DNA of 58,017 bases from NCBI RefSeq assembly GCF_022601685.1, contig NZ_JAKUML010000016.1, forward strand, positions 1-58,017, read 5' to 3'. This DNA is from Acinetobacter sedimenti (GTDB lineage: Bacteria > Pseudomonadota > Gammaproteobacteria > Pseudomonadales > Moraxellaceae). A program made the position numbers and the translations under genes. Position 1 is the first letter of the stretch, and every line of letters begins with the position of its first letter. Of the stretch, positions 34,164 through 43,300 are shown in pieces. Under the pieces are notes generated by a model, which was not told where the DNA came from, did not search any database, and saw only the letters and a program-made list of their open reading frames with translations.

Positions 34164-34187
34164 ATGTCATGAATTTTTTGTTGAAAT

Positions 34188-34568
34188 CTATTTCTGATAT
34201 TCCGCTAACACTTCCAAAGCAGCACGGAATGCTTCTTGCGTTGTCGGTGCGCCACAATACGGCAAGCTATGTAATAGCACTTCTTGGATTTCTTCCACCG
34301 TTGCACCATTATTGAGTGCACCACGGATATGCCCTTTGAGCTCTGTCGGCGCTTTTTGTGCAACTAAAAAGGCGATAGTGATGAGCGAGGGATATTTACG
34401 TGGCAATACGCCTTCACGTTGCCAAGTCGATCCCCATGCATGCTCATTAATCCAGTCTTGCAGTGGTTCGGTGAAAGGCACAGTGTTGTCTTGAGCACGT
34501 TTAACGAAGTGTTCGCCCATCACTTCTTTGCGTACTTTTAAGCCGTTTTCATAATCTTGTTTTGACAT
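34188..34568 (-). CDS. Carboxymuconolactone decarboxylase family protein
   Basis: A 126-residue protein of the CMD/AhpD-like all-helical fold, closest in look to PcaC-type 4-carboxymuconolactone decarboxylases: NEHAWGSTWQREGVLPRKYP, LKGHIRGALNNGATVEEIQE and HSLPYCGAPTTQEAFR. No other protocatechuate-pathway gene is adjacent, so its substrate is open. It lacks the CxxC of AhpD, having a single Cys in LPYCG. ATG 34568 is chosen over a longer frame from 34595. Confidence 0.85.
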   Translation of the reverse strand: MSKQDYENGLKVRKEVMGEHFVKRAQDNTVPFTEPLQDWINEHAWGSTWQREGVLPRKYPSLITIAFLVAQKAPTELKGHIRGALNNGATVEEIQEVLLHSLPYCGAPTTQEAFRAALEVLAEYQK

Positions 34569-34771
34569 ATTTTCATCTAATTTTTGACAGTGCAACTATT
34601 ATACGCCCAAATCGTTAATTGCCCTAAAACTATGGGAATTATTCACTGAAATCCCTTGTGATATAAAAATAATCAATAAATTTTGCAGAAATACTCACTG
34701 CATTCATGGCATAAAACATGCTATTTAATGATTGAATCAATTTAGAAATTATTTGAAATAAAGGAGGAGCG

Positions 34772-34810
34772 TTGCTGAGATCAACTCATCAATACGTCGA
34801 TTCTTCATGA
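34772..34810 (+). other. Possible 12-codon leader ORF with strong ribosome site
   Basis: AGGAGG at 34762-34767 is the best ribosome-binding sequence in this gap. It is followed by TTG 34772, a frame of 12 codons and TGA at 34808-34810, which overlaps an ATG (34807) of the downstream frame as ATGA. This could be a leader peptide or a coupling device for the small gene behind it. The spacing of 4 bp to TTG is short. Confidence 0.3.
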
Positions 34811-34863
34811 TGATTTATTTCACAAGGAAAGAATCATCGACATTTCATTTTAGTGAGGTGCTT

Positions 34864-35067
34864 ATGTCAGAACTACAGGTGATTTTGATGAAATATGACT
34901 TTTGGTCAAGAAGTCTGAAGCTGATTTATAATGATGGCTCTGGCGCAATTTATACCAGTGTGCCTGAAATCATTCATCGCAATATGCAACGCTGTGAAAA
35001 TAAGACCGCTTTTGTGCAGAAATATTTAGAATATGATCTGCAATTTCAGAAGATTTCACTACTTTAA
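34864..35067 (+). CDS. Small KTSC-domain-like protein
   Basis: A 67-residue protein resembling the KTSC domain, a short beta domain seen alone or next to nucleases and lysyl-tRNA synthetases: MKYDFWSRSLKLIYNDGSG, then AIYTSVPEIIHRNMQ and FVQKYLEYDL. The canonical KTSC residues are only partly kept (NKTAF in place of S-G-FF). ATG 34864 has GAGG about 7 bp upstream; the frame also runs from ATG 34807, which would add 19 residues. Function unknown. Confidence 0.55.
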   Translation: MSELQVILMKYDFWSRSLKLIYNDGSGAIYTSVPEIIHRNMQRCENKTAFVQKYLEYDLQFQKISLL

Positions 35068-35122
35068 AATCGCTTTAAATTCACTTTAATTGAAGTGTTT
35101 GAAATGAAAAGTTGAGCGAAAA

Positions 35123-35147
35123 AATTGCCTGAATATTTCAGGCAATT
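35123..35147 (-). terminator. Terminator behind coq7
   Basis: A perfect 11-bp stem, AATTGCCTGAA (35123-35133) and TTCAGGCAATT (35137-35147), with a 3-nt loop. On the minus strand it is followed by a T-run, downstream of coq7. Confidence 0.75.
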
Positions 35148-35217
35148 GCAATGTCAGAATACAATTTATCAAGGCAACTGATTAAGTCAATTTAATCATA
35201 CAGCTTAAAGAAACAGC

Positions 35218-35853
35218 TTAAATATAGTAGCTCGTCTTCGTCATAGTCTTGGAAATTACAGTCATTAAAATTTGTACAGGCTTTGGTAAATCGACACCGC
35301 CTGCTTCAAGAGCGGTATCTCGATGATGCAATTCATCTGTATTCATTTGTTCCAAGATCGCCTTAGATCGTTGATCTTGCTCAGGCAGTTGCGATAGGTG
35401 AGAGAGGAGATGTTCACTCACTTGACGCTCAGTTTCAGCTACAAAGCCCAAGCTATATTTATCCCCTGCAATACCTGCAACTGCACCCATTGCAAAAGAT
35501 AAACTATACCAAACAGGATTAAGTAAGCTTGGGATACTATTTAGTTCTTTTAAGCGATCTTCACACCAAGCGAGATGGTCTTCTTCTTCTTGCGCAGCGA
35601 GTTGCATTTCGATGCGTACACTGGGCAATTTTGCAGTTAAGGCTTGCCCATGATAGAGCGCTTGCGCACAGACTTCACCACTATGATTAACACGCATCAA
35701 TCCTGCAACATGACGTGACTCGTTGATACTCAGTTCTGCTGTGCGCTCCTGTGCAGGATTTTCACGATTGGCATTGGTGACACCTGGGACAAGGCTTCTT
35801 AATGCTTGATCGAAAGAATTAATCATTTGATCGAATGGGCTAAATTGGCGCAT
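35218..35853 (-). CDS. coq7: Demethoxyubiquinone hydroxylase (Coq7)
   Basis: Coq7 is the di-iron monooxygenase that hydroxylates 2-octaprenyl-3-methyl-6-methoxy-1,4-benzoquinol, a late step in ubiquinone synthesis. The 211-residue sequence holds the carboxylate-bridged ligands in NHSGEVCAQALYHG, EEEDHLAWCEDRL, VAETERQVSEHL and TDELHHRD. A hydrophobic helix (WYSLSFAMGAVAGIAGD) suits membrane association. Its ATG overlaps the stop of the upstream transporter gene by one base, so the two form an operon. Many enterobacteria use UbiF instead. Confidence 0.95.
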   Translation of the reverse strand: MRQFSPFDQMINSFDQALRSLVPGVTNANRENPAQERTAELSINESRHVAGLMRVNHSGEVCAQALYHGQALTAKLPSVRIEMQLAAQEEEDHLAWCEDRLKELNSIPSLLNPVWYSLSFAMGAVAGIAGDKYSLGFVAETERQVSEHLLSHLSQLPEQDQRSKAILEQMNTDELHHRDTALEAGGVDLPKPVQILMTVISKTMTKTSYYI

Positions 35854-37175
35854 TAAGATTCTCCGATGCGAAGTTTACGACGTAGTGACGTGAGTAAAAG
35901 ACAGGTGATGATTGCACTAATCACTGCTGTAATGCCAAACAATTGCACTAGGCTTAGGTTCAAACTGCTTAAAATGATAATACAGAAAATCGCTGCCACC
36001 ACCATAAAGATTGCATTAAAAATATTATTGGCTGCCACCACTCGGGCACGATGACTTTCAGGGGCTTTGGCTTGCATCATAGCGTACAGTGGTACGATAT
36101 AAAAACCACCACTCACACCCAGTAAGATCACGGCAAAGCAGACATGATAAAAGCTGATGCCTTGTGCAAAGACTTGAGCGATATTGAAAAGATCACCTTG
36201 AAAGCTAGGTAACTGCGCCAATGCCCAAGCCAAATATATGGCAAATAGTGTTAAGCCGATTGCACCAAAAGGCACCATCTTAATATTCACATGTTCACCA
36301 CTCAGCTTTTTACACAGGGCAGAGCCGATAACGATCCCGATAGAAAAAAAAGTCAAAATTAGGCTCGACACATTTTCATTACCATGCAGATATTGTGCGG
36401 TCATTTGCGGGATTTGTGTAATCACCGTTGCGCCATAAAACCAGTACCATGAGTTGCCAAGTAACACTAAAAAGATTAGTGGTAAGCCGTAACTGAATTT
36501 CACGATCTGCCAGCTAGTGACAAATACGTTCCAATTGACCTTGAGATTTGGATCTGCAATTTTTTGTTTCAAAATCATTCGGCTAGATAAATAACCTAAT
36601 ATGGCAACACTAATCAGGGTTAAGCAAATCCACCACATATTCCCTAAAGAAAAAGAAATAACAATGCCACCAACGACCATCCCAAGTAAAATCGCTAGAG
36701 AAGTCCCTGATTGGAAAATGGCATTACCAGTCATGAGTTCAGTTTCTTCAAGGATATCAGGCAAGATCGCATATTTAATTGGACCAAAAATCGCCGACTG
36801 TGCGCCCATCATAAACAGTGCAAAAAGTAACAACCAAATATTGCCAATAAAGAAACCAACAGTTGCAATACACATCACTGCGATTTCGCCAATTTTTAAC
36901 CATCGAATAAGATTTGAGCGTTCATAGCGGTCAGCAATCTGTCCAGCAGTTGCAGAAAAGATAAAAAAAGGCAAAATAAATAATAAGGCTGCTACATTAT
37001 TGAGGGTGCTGACGCTGATGTCACCTTTTGGAATCCAACCATAGGTGAAGACCATCAGTAACGCATATTTAAAAATATTGTCATTGAATGCGCCAAAAAA
37101 CTGTGTGGCGAACATTGGTGCAAAGCGACGAGTGCCAAGTAGGAATGGTGTCGATGAGGACATGCGATGACTCAC
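35853..37175 (-). CDS. MFS transporter related to lysophospholipid transporter LplT
   Basis: A 440-residue membrane protein with about 12 hydrophobic segments. The start FAPMFATQFFGAFNDNIFKYALL and the following loop SATAGQIADRYERSNLIRWLK are typical of the LplT branch of the major facilitator superfamily, which flips lysophospholipids inward in other bacteria. In E. coli lplT sits with the acyltransferase aas; here no acyltransferase domain or gene is present, so the substrate is unproven. The start is GTG 37175; ATG 37163 is an alternative. It is translationally coupled to coq7. Confidence 0.8.
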   Translation of the reverse strand: MSHRMSSSTPFLLGTRRFAPMFATQFFGAFNDNIFKYALLMVFTYGWIPKGDISVSTLNNVAALLFILPFFIFSATAGQIADRYERSNLIRWLKIGEIAVMCIATVGFFIGNIWLLLFALFMMGAQSAIFGPIKYAILPDILEETELMTGNAIFQSGTSLAILLGMVVGGIVISFSLGNMWWICLTLISVAILGYLSSRMILKQKIADPNLKVNWNVFVTSWQIVKFSYGLPLIFLVLLGNSWYWFYGATVITQIPQMTAQYLHGNENVSSLILTFFSIGIVIGSALCKKLSGEHVNIKMVPFGAIGLTLFAIYLAWALAQLPSFQGDLFNIAQVFAQGISFYHVCFAVILLGVSGGFYIVPLYAMMQAKAPESHRARVVAANNIFNAIFMVVAAIFCIIILSSLNLSLVQLFGITAVISAIITCLLLTSLRRKLRIGES

Positions 37176-37472
37176 TAATCTTCTTTATTTCACGATAAAA
37201 TACGAGTATTTAGCGTTAATAGGCTAAGTTTTGTATTTAAGTGTAATAGAGATTGTATTTTTGGGGTATAGCTACTTTACAATTTTACAATAACTTAAGA
37301 CAATCTAAAAATCTTGAGGAAGTGCTAAGTGGCTATTGGTATTTCAATCATTTATTGCGTTATTAGTAAAAACTTTAGTTAAAACTATAGACCGACATAA
37401 TCAAGCTTTTATCCTTGATTAATTCATGCAAATCCAATGCTCTGTTTGAGCGTATATGTGTTTGAGTGCAGT

Positions 37473-40289
37473 ATGCTAGATTTAAACAAAAAATTATTCT
37501 CTTTTAATGTTTTGAATCAGTCAGTTTTACAGATTATGACAAGGCATGCGGCGCCGTCTGCATTATTGTTTGGTCTGAGCTGTGCTTTTGTACAACTGAG
37601 CTATGCTGAGAATGAGTTGGTTATTTCCAACCCTAATGCAGAAGCTGTGGATGAAGCGATTGCGAAAGAAGAACAAGAGCAACAAGAACAAATCAATGAA
37701 GCGCTTGAAGATCAGCAAGCGGTTGAGAGGGAGCAAACTAGCTTAGATCAAGCCGTGAATGAATTTCAGGCGGATAAAGTCTATCAATTGCAAGACAGCG
37801 ATATTCCTGCGCCCGATCAGGCAATGCTGAATGAAATCAATCAAATCGCTGCACAAGCGCAGCAGGATGCTGAGCAACAAGAGCGCTCTGTACCAAGTCT
37901 TTCACAGATTCAGGTAAACCAAGAAAGCACGACGGCAAGTGAATTTCAAACGACAACAAGTCAAATGGAAACGGTGAACGTTGATCAACTTGTAACTACA
38001 CTACAGCAACAGCAAGTCACTGTGCCTGATTTTCAAGAGAATTCTGCTGATCCAAGCCAAGCACAGGCAACGAATATTGAACCAAAAAAGGAAAGAGGCT
38101 TTTTCGCAAGACTGTTTAATCGTGATGAAGATGACAGTATTTTGGAAAAATTACCAAAAATTAAGGTTGAAGTTCGTAGTGCAGAAGGAAAGCTTGATGA
38201 AAAACTTGAGAAGAATATAGACGCGAAACTGTCTACTTTTACCCAAGAAGCGTTCGAAGAGTTTAATGTTGCATTACCTCAAATCAAAGAAATGGCTAAT
38301 GTCGCTGCGCAAGCGGTTGGCTATTATGAAGCAGAGTTCAAATTTAGTAAGCCAGATGAAGAGACTCTGATCGTAGATGTCGTGCAAAATGAGCCAGTCT
38401 TAGTTGCAGAACAACCAGTTATTGAGTTCACCGGTGATGGTGCAGAAGAGGCTGCATTCCAAGTTGTGAGTGTTGTACCTGATTTAAATGAAGGCGATAT
38501 TCTCAATCATGGCGATTATGAAAATATGCGGGCACGTATTGATAACGCATCAGATAGTCGTGGTTATTTTGATGGTTTCTGGCGTATGCGTGATGTCAAA
38601 GTGACTTTGCCTGAAAACACTGCTGATATTTTGATGAAATATGAAACAGGTGAACGCTACAAACTCAATGCAGTCGAGTTTCGCATGAGTGATCCTAATG
38701 AGGAATTTCCACTACGTAAAGAGATCTTGCAACAGCTAGTTCCGTTCAAAGAGGGTGATGACTATACAGAATGGCGTAGTAATTTATTGTCAAGCAACCT
38801 CATCAATAGTCGTTATTTTAATTATACGCTTGTCAATGTCGCAAAGCCTGATCCAATCACTAAAGCTTTAGAACTACCACCTGATTTGGCAGCACTGCAT
38901 GAAGCACAGCAATCCCAAGCGCCTACACCACCAATCACTGACGGCGTTGAAGTAAAAAGTCAAAATGTCGTTGATGAAGGTGAGTTTATCGGTACAGCAG
39001 GCAATGAAGCGCAAAACAGCGAAACACAAAATAGCGATGTACAAAGCGGTGAATCAGTAAGCAGTAAATCAATAAACAGCGAATCAATAAACAGCAAGTC
39101 AGCAGGTAATGAAAACCAAGCTGAGCAAGACGAAGCTGATGGCAATGAAAACGATAGCAAAAAGCAAGCTTTGGCAAAAAGTCAGTCAGAAGCGGATAAG
39201 CGCGCTGAAGAAACCGAAAAGTTAAAAGCGCAAGCACGTGAAACAAAGCAAGTCCCAGTGATCGTGACCTTAAATGCAGATAATCCAAATAGTCTTGAAA
39301 CAGGTATCGGTTATGGCACCGATACAGGCGTGCGTCTGCGTTCTCAATACCGTCGTGCAATCGTCAATGATCGTGGACACAGCTTGGATGTTAATTTACA
39401 ACTTTCTGAAAACTATCAATCCATTGATGGGCGTTACAACATTCCGTATAAACATCCATTAAATGACTATTTTAGTGTTGTTGGCGGTTATGAGCGTGAG
39501 ATCAAAGATAAAATTGGTCAAGGTGTCGAGTTAAATATCGAATCGGCTGTCATTGGTGCTGAGAGAACCATTAAAAAACCAATGGGGCAGTGGCAACACA
39601 ATATGTCTGTGCGTTATCGCTTAGATAGTATCGAGGCAACAGGCAATGTTGATCCTGCAGACATGCCAGATGCCTTTCGAGTAGTAAGTACTGACCCTGA
39701 GCAGGAGTCACTGTTGTTTGGATATGAGATCAGTCGTACTGAACAGAATAACTATGTCAATCCAACCAAAGGTTTTCGTCAGTTTTATCGAGCAGAAGTT
39801 GGCTCAGAAAGCTTATTGACTGAAACGGATATGGCTATCCTGAACGCAGGTTGGCGTTTTATTTATTCTTTAGGTGAAAATGCCGATCATCAATTCGTTG
39901 GACGAGGTGATCTAGGCTATATCGTGACTGGCGATTTTGATCGTGTGCCGTACAACTTGCGTTATTTTGCAGGTGGTGATCAAAGTGTACGTGGCTATGA
40001 TTACGAAAGTTTGGCGCCTGAAGAAAATGGATTGCTGTTAGGTGGTCAGACACTTGCGGTCGGCTCGCTGGAATATAATTATCAATTTCGTGAAGGTTGG
40101 CGTGCCGCAGTATTTGCCGATGCAGGTAATGCCTATGATGAAAACTTTAGCAATGAAACAAAATATGGCGTTGGTCTTGGTATACGCTGGGCATCTCCAG
40201 TAGGACCGATTCGTGTCGATGTGGCGGCAGGTGTGAGTGAAGATAGCGTACCAATCCGCTTACACTTCTTCATTGGTCCACCTTTATAA
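37473..40289 (+). CDS. tamA: Autotransporter/translocation assembly outer-membrane protein TamA (Omp85 family)
   Basis: TamA is an Omp85 barrel that works with TamB in outer-membrane assembly and lipid homeostasis. From ATG 37473 it has 938 residues, longer than E. coli TamA (577). A signal peptide ends LSYA. A Gln/Glu-rich low-complexity stretch (about 46-210) follows, then three POTRA-like domains (about 225-465) and a Ser/Asn/Gln/Glu-rich insert (about 466-596). The barrel comes last, with the Omp85 motif VRGYDYESL and C-terminal strand RLHFFIGPPL. ATG 37536 (MTRHAAPSALLFG) gives a shorter signal and is a real alternative. tamB follows after 47 bp. Confidence 0.9.
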   Translation: MLDLNKKLFSFNVLNQSVLQIMTRHAAPSALLFGLSCAFVQLSYAENELVISNPNAEAVDEAIAKEEQEQQEQINEALEDQQAVEREQTSLDQAVNEFQADKVYQLQDSDIPAPDQAMLNEINQIAAQAQQDAEQQERSVPSLSQIQVNQESTTASEFQTTTSQMETVNVDQLVTTLQQQQVTVPDFQENSADPSQAQATNIEPKKERGFFARLFNRDEDDSILEKLPKIKVEVRSAEGKLDEKLEKNIDAKLSTFTQEAFEEFNVALPQIKEMANVAAQAVGYYEAEFKFSKPDEETLIVDVVQNEPVLVAEQPVIEFTGDGAEEAAFQVVSVVPDLNEGDILNHGDYENMRARIDNASDSRGYFDGFWRMRDVKVTLPENTADILMKYETGERYKLNAVEFRMSDPNEEFPLRKEILQQLVPFKEGDDYTEWRSNLLSSNLINSRYFNYTLVNVAKPDPITKALELPPDLAALHEAQQSQAPTPPITDGVEVKSQNVVDEGEFIGTAGNEAQNSETQNSDVQSGESVSSKSINSESINSKSAGNENQAEQDEADGNENDSKKQALAKSQSEADKRAEETEKLKAQARETKQVPVIVTLNADNPNSLETGIGYGTDTGVRLRSQYRRAIVNDRGHSLDVNLQLSENYQSIDGRYNIPYKHPLNDYFSVVGGYEREIKDKIGQGVELNIESAVIGAERTIKKPMGQWQHNMSVRYRLDSIEATGNVDPADMPDAFRVVSTDPEQESLLFGYEISRTEQNNYVNPTKGFRQFYRAEVGSESLLTETDMAILNAGWRFIYSLGENADHQFVGRGDLGYIVTGDFDRVPYNLRYFAGGDQSVRGYDYESLAPEENGLLLGGQTLAVGSLEYNYQFREGWRAAVFADAGNAYDENFSNETKYGVGLGIRWASPVGPIRVDVAAGVSEDSVPIRLHFFIGPPL

Positions 40290-40336
40290 ATCACAACATA
40301 TTGAACGAAGACAATTTTTAGGAAAAAGAAAAGCGT

Positions 40337-43300
40337 ATGACTGAGCAACAGCCAGAACAGCCAAAGACAAAACTAAAGATACGTACACATGCTGTGCGTA
40401 CAGCACGATGGTTGGTGTTTGGTCTATTGGGTTTATTGTTGTTGATCATTGTTGCTTTAGGTCTTTTTGCAAGCTCAGATCGTGGTAGTAAATGGTTACT
40501 AGAATTTGTCTTAGATCGTCAGCAAACGATTACTTATCAATATGAAGATGGTAATCTCATCCAAGGGATCATCATTAAAGATATCTTGGTCAAGGTCAAA
40601 GATGTTGAGGTCAAAATCAATCGTGCGGATGTACATCTCGGTTGGCGTGCTGTGGTGAAAAAAGAGATTCATCTGATGCACGCCAATATTGATACGGTGC
40701 ATGTGATTAATCATGCAGCTCCTACAGACAAAGAGTTTGAGTTTAAAGAATTAAAGTTACCTTTTGTACTTCGCATGGATGAAGCGTATATCAAGCAATT
40801 GATCTTACAAACTACAACATCTACCACCAAATTTTATAATATTCAACTCAATGAAAGCGAATGGTCCGGTGCGAAGATTCAGTTGGTTAATTCATCTATG
40901 GCGATGGATTTTCTCAAAGCAGATAATATCAATGGCTATTTGCAACTTGACGGTAAATATCCACTCAGCCTAAGTGCAGATGCGACGATACCTGCCTTAG
41001 AAAATTTAAAAATGAACAAGCTGAAATTGGTTGCTCGTGGCGATGTCGATACGCTCAAAGCAGGTTTTGCAGCTGCAAGCCCTGATGTGATCTCAGGATA
41101 TATGGTGCTCCATCCTGTACGTAAAAATGTCCCAATGTTTGGCAAAGTCTATTGGTCAAAATATCACTGGCCAGTTGCGCCTGAGCAGGAGCTGTATTCT
41201 GAGTTGGGTGAGGTCAACCTAGATGGCGATATCAAAAAGCTTAACATCAATGTCGATACCGATCTGAGCGGTAAACAAATTCCGCAAGGTTACTATCAAG
41301 CCAAGATGCACACTGATCTAAAACAACTCAACATCGAAGATTTTGTAGGTTCGCTGATGAGTGGTCAAGTTGAGCTTGCAGGGCTTGTCGGATGGCAAGA
41401 TGGTGTGAGTTGGGATTTAAATGGTCGCTTAAACGGCATTAATCTAAACGATGAGGTCATCCCTGCCTCGATTCGTGAATTTCTACCACCCGATATGAGT
41501 GCCAAATTATCCACAAAAGGAAGCATGAAAAATGCTTCAGACATTGTCGCTATGGTTGATTTTGATCGTTATGAGCGTTGGGATGTAAAGCTTCACCAAA
41601 ATCCTGCTAAACAAAATGCCAATAATGAAAAAATCGCCCAACCGTGGCAAGTGCAAGTCGCTTGGCAAGATATTGATCGCAAGTTTCCATATATTGGATG
41701 GTTGAATAGCCAAGAGGGTGATGTTGATTTAGCACTTTCAGACAAAGGGCAAGATATTCGCTTGGCGACCTTGATTCGTGAACATGAATCATCCAGTCTG
41801 CCAGCGGGACAATATGCAAGTACATTAAATTTTGCCAATAATATTTTAAATGTAAAAGACTTTAGCTTGACCCAAGGACAAGGTCAGCTTAGTGGTAAAG
41901 CAAAAGTCAATTTACCAACGAAAAAAACACAGCTACGTTGGCAAGCAGATTTGCTTGCAAAACGGTTTAATCCGCAAATGATTAGCCCAAGTGCGCCAGT
42001 CAACCGTTTGGACGGTAGCATCCATGCAACAGGCTATGCTGAACCGAATAAACAAGTGATACAGCTTAAAGGTATTGACTTAATCGGACAGCTTCCACAA
42101 GGCAATAAAACGCAAACGATAGCGCTGACAGGGCAGTCTACAGCTGTTTTATTAATGCATGATGGCAAGTCACAATCCAAAGAACAATCAGGCTTAAAAG
42201 GCTTTGCTGTGCAATATGATGGGTCACTGAATGCGCAAAATTATAGTCAAGGTCCATTAAAAATTAATGTTTCGGGTACGCCGAAGCTCATTAAAATCAA
42301 TGAACTCTTTCATCAAGGTGCGGCAGGTAAGCTTGATGCAAAAGGCATGGTTAATCTTGAAAATGGTATTGGTTGGGATATTCAGGCTGTATTGGATCAA
42401 TTCAAACCACAATACTTTGTCGGCAATATATCAGGCAATGTAACGGGTCGGGTAAATACGTCGGGACGATGGTCTGAGCAACAAAAAAATATCTCGGTAC
42501 AAAACTTAAACCTTCGAGGCAATATCAACAATAAACCTTTGCTTGGGAAAGGTAATCTCAGTGTGAGTTTCGGTGAGAATAATAGTTTTGTCCCGCAGCA
42601 ATTTGAAGCAAACAATTTGGTGTTGAGTTATGCCAATAATATTTTGCATGCGGCAGGCAATGCACAACGACTTCAACTTAACGTCAATGCACCAAACTTA
42701 GATGAACTTTATGCAGGGCTTGGTGGAACAATCAAAGGCTTCTTATCAGTACAAAGTCAGCCAACGATTCAAGCAAAATCGAATCTGATCGCAGAGAATT
42801 TGAGTTATTCAGATAAGATCAATGTGGAGAAAGTTTCACTGATCGGGACGTTGCCAACAGGTCAAACTGCTTCGCAATTGATCTTTAATCTACAAGGACT
42901 TACTAGTAATAAGCGTCGAATTGATCAGGTCAAAGCAGAACTCGTCGGCACACGACAAGCACACTTGCTCAAGCTTGATGGTAACAATGATAAGTCAAAA
43001 TTTTATGTGCAAATGGCAGGTGGCTTTAATGCACAAAATGATTGGCTTGGACAAATCCAAAAAGGCGATTTCAATTCACAGCGTGTCCGTTTGACACAAA
43101 ATCAAAATGCTTCGATTATTTATCGTCAAGCAAAAGGACAAATCACAGTGACAGCGCATTGTTGGATGAGTCAAGGTCGTCAGCAAAGCCAAATTTGTCT
43201 TGATCAGCCTTTGATTGCAAGCAAAGCACAAGGTGTTATCTCCGCAAAAATGCAGAACCTCGAACTAGCCGACTTTCAAGCATTCATGCCTTCAGGTCTA

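Noticed and set aside
35853..37175. Acyltransferase/Aas-type fusion
   Set aside because: The sequence ends after about 12 membrane segments; no PlsC-type HxxxxD or AMP-ligase motifs are present.
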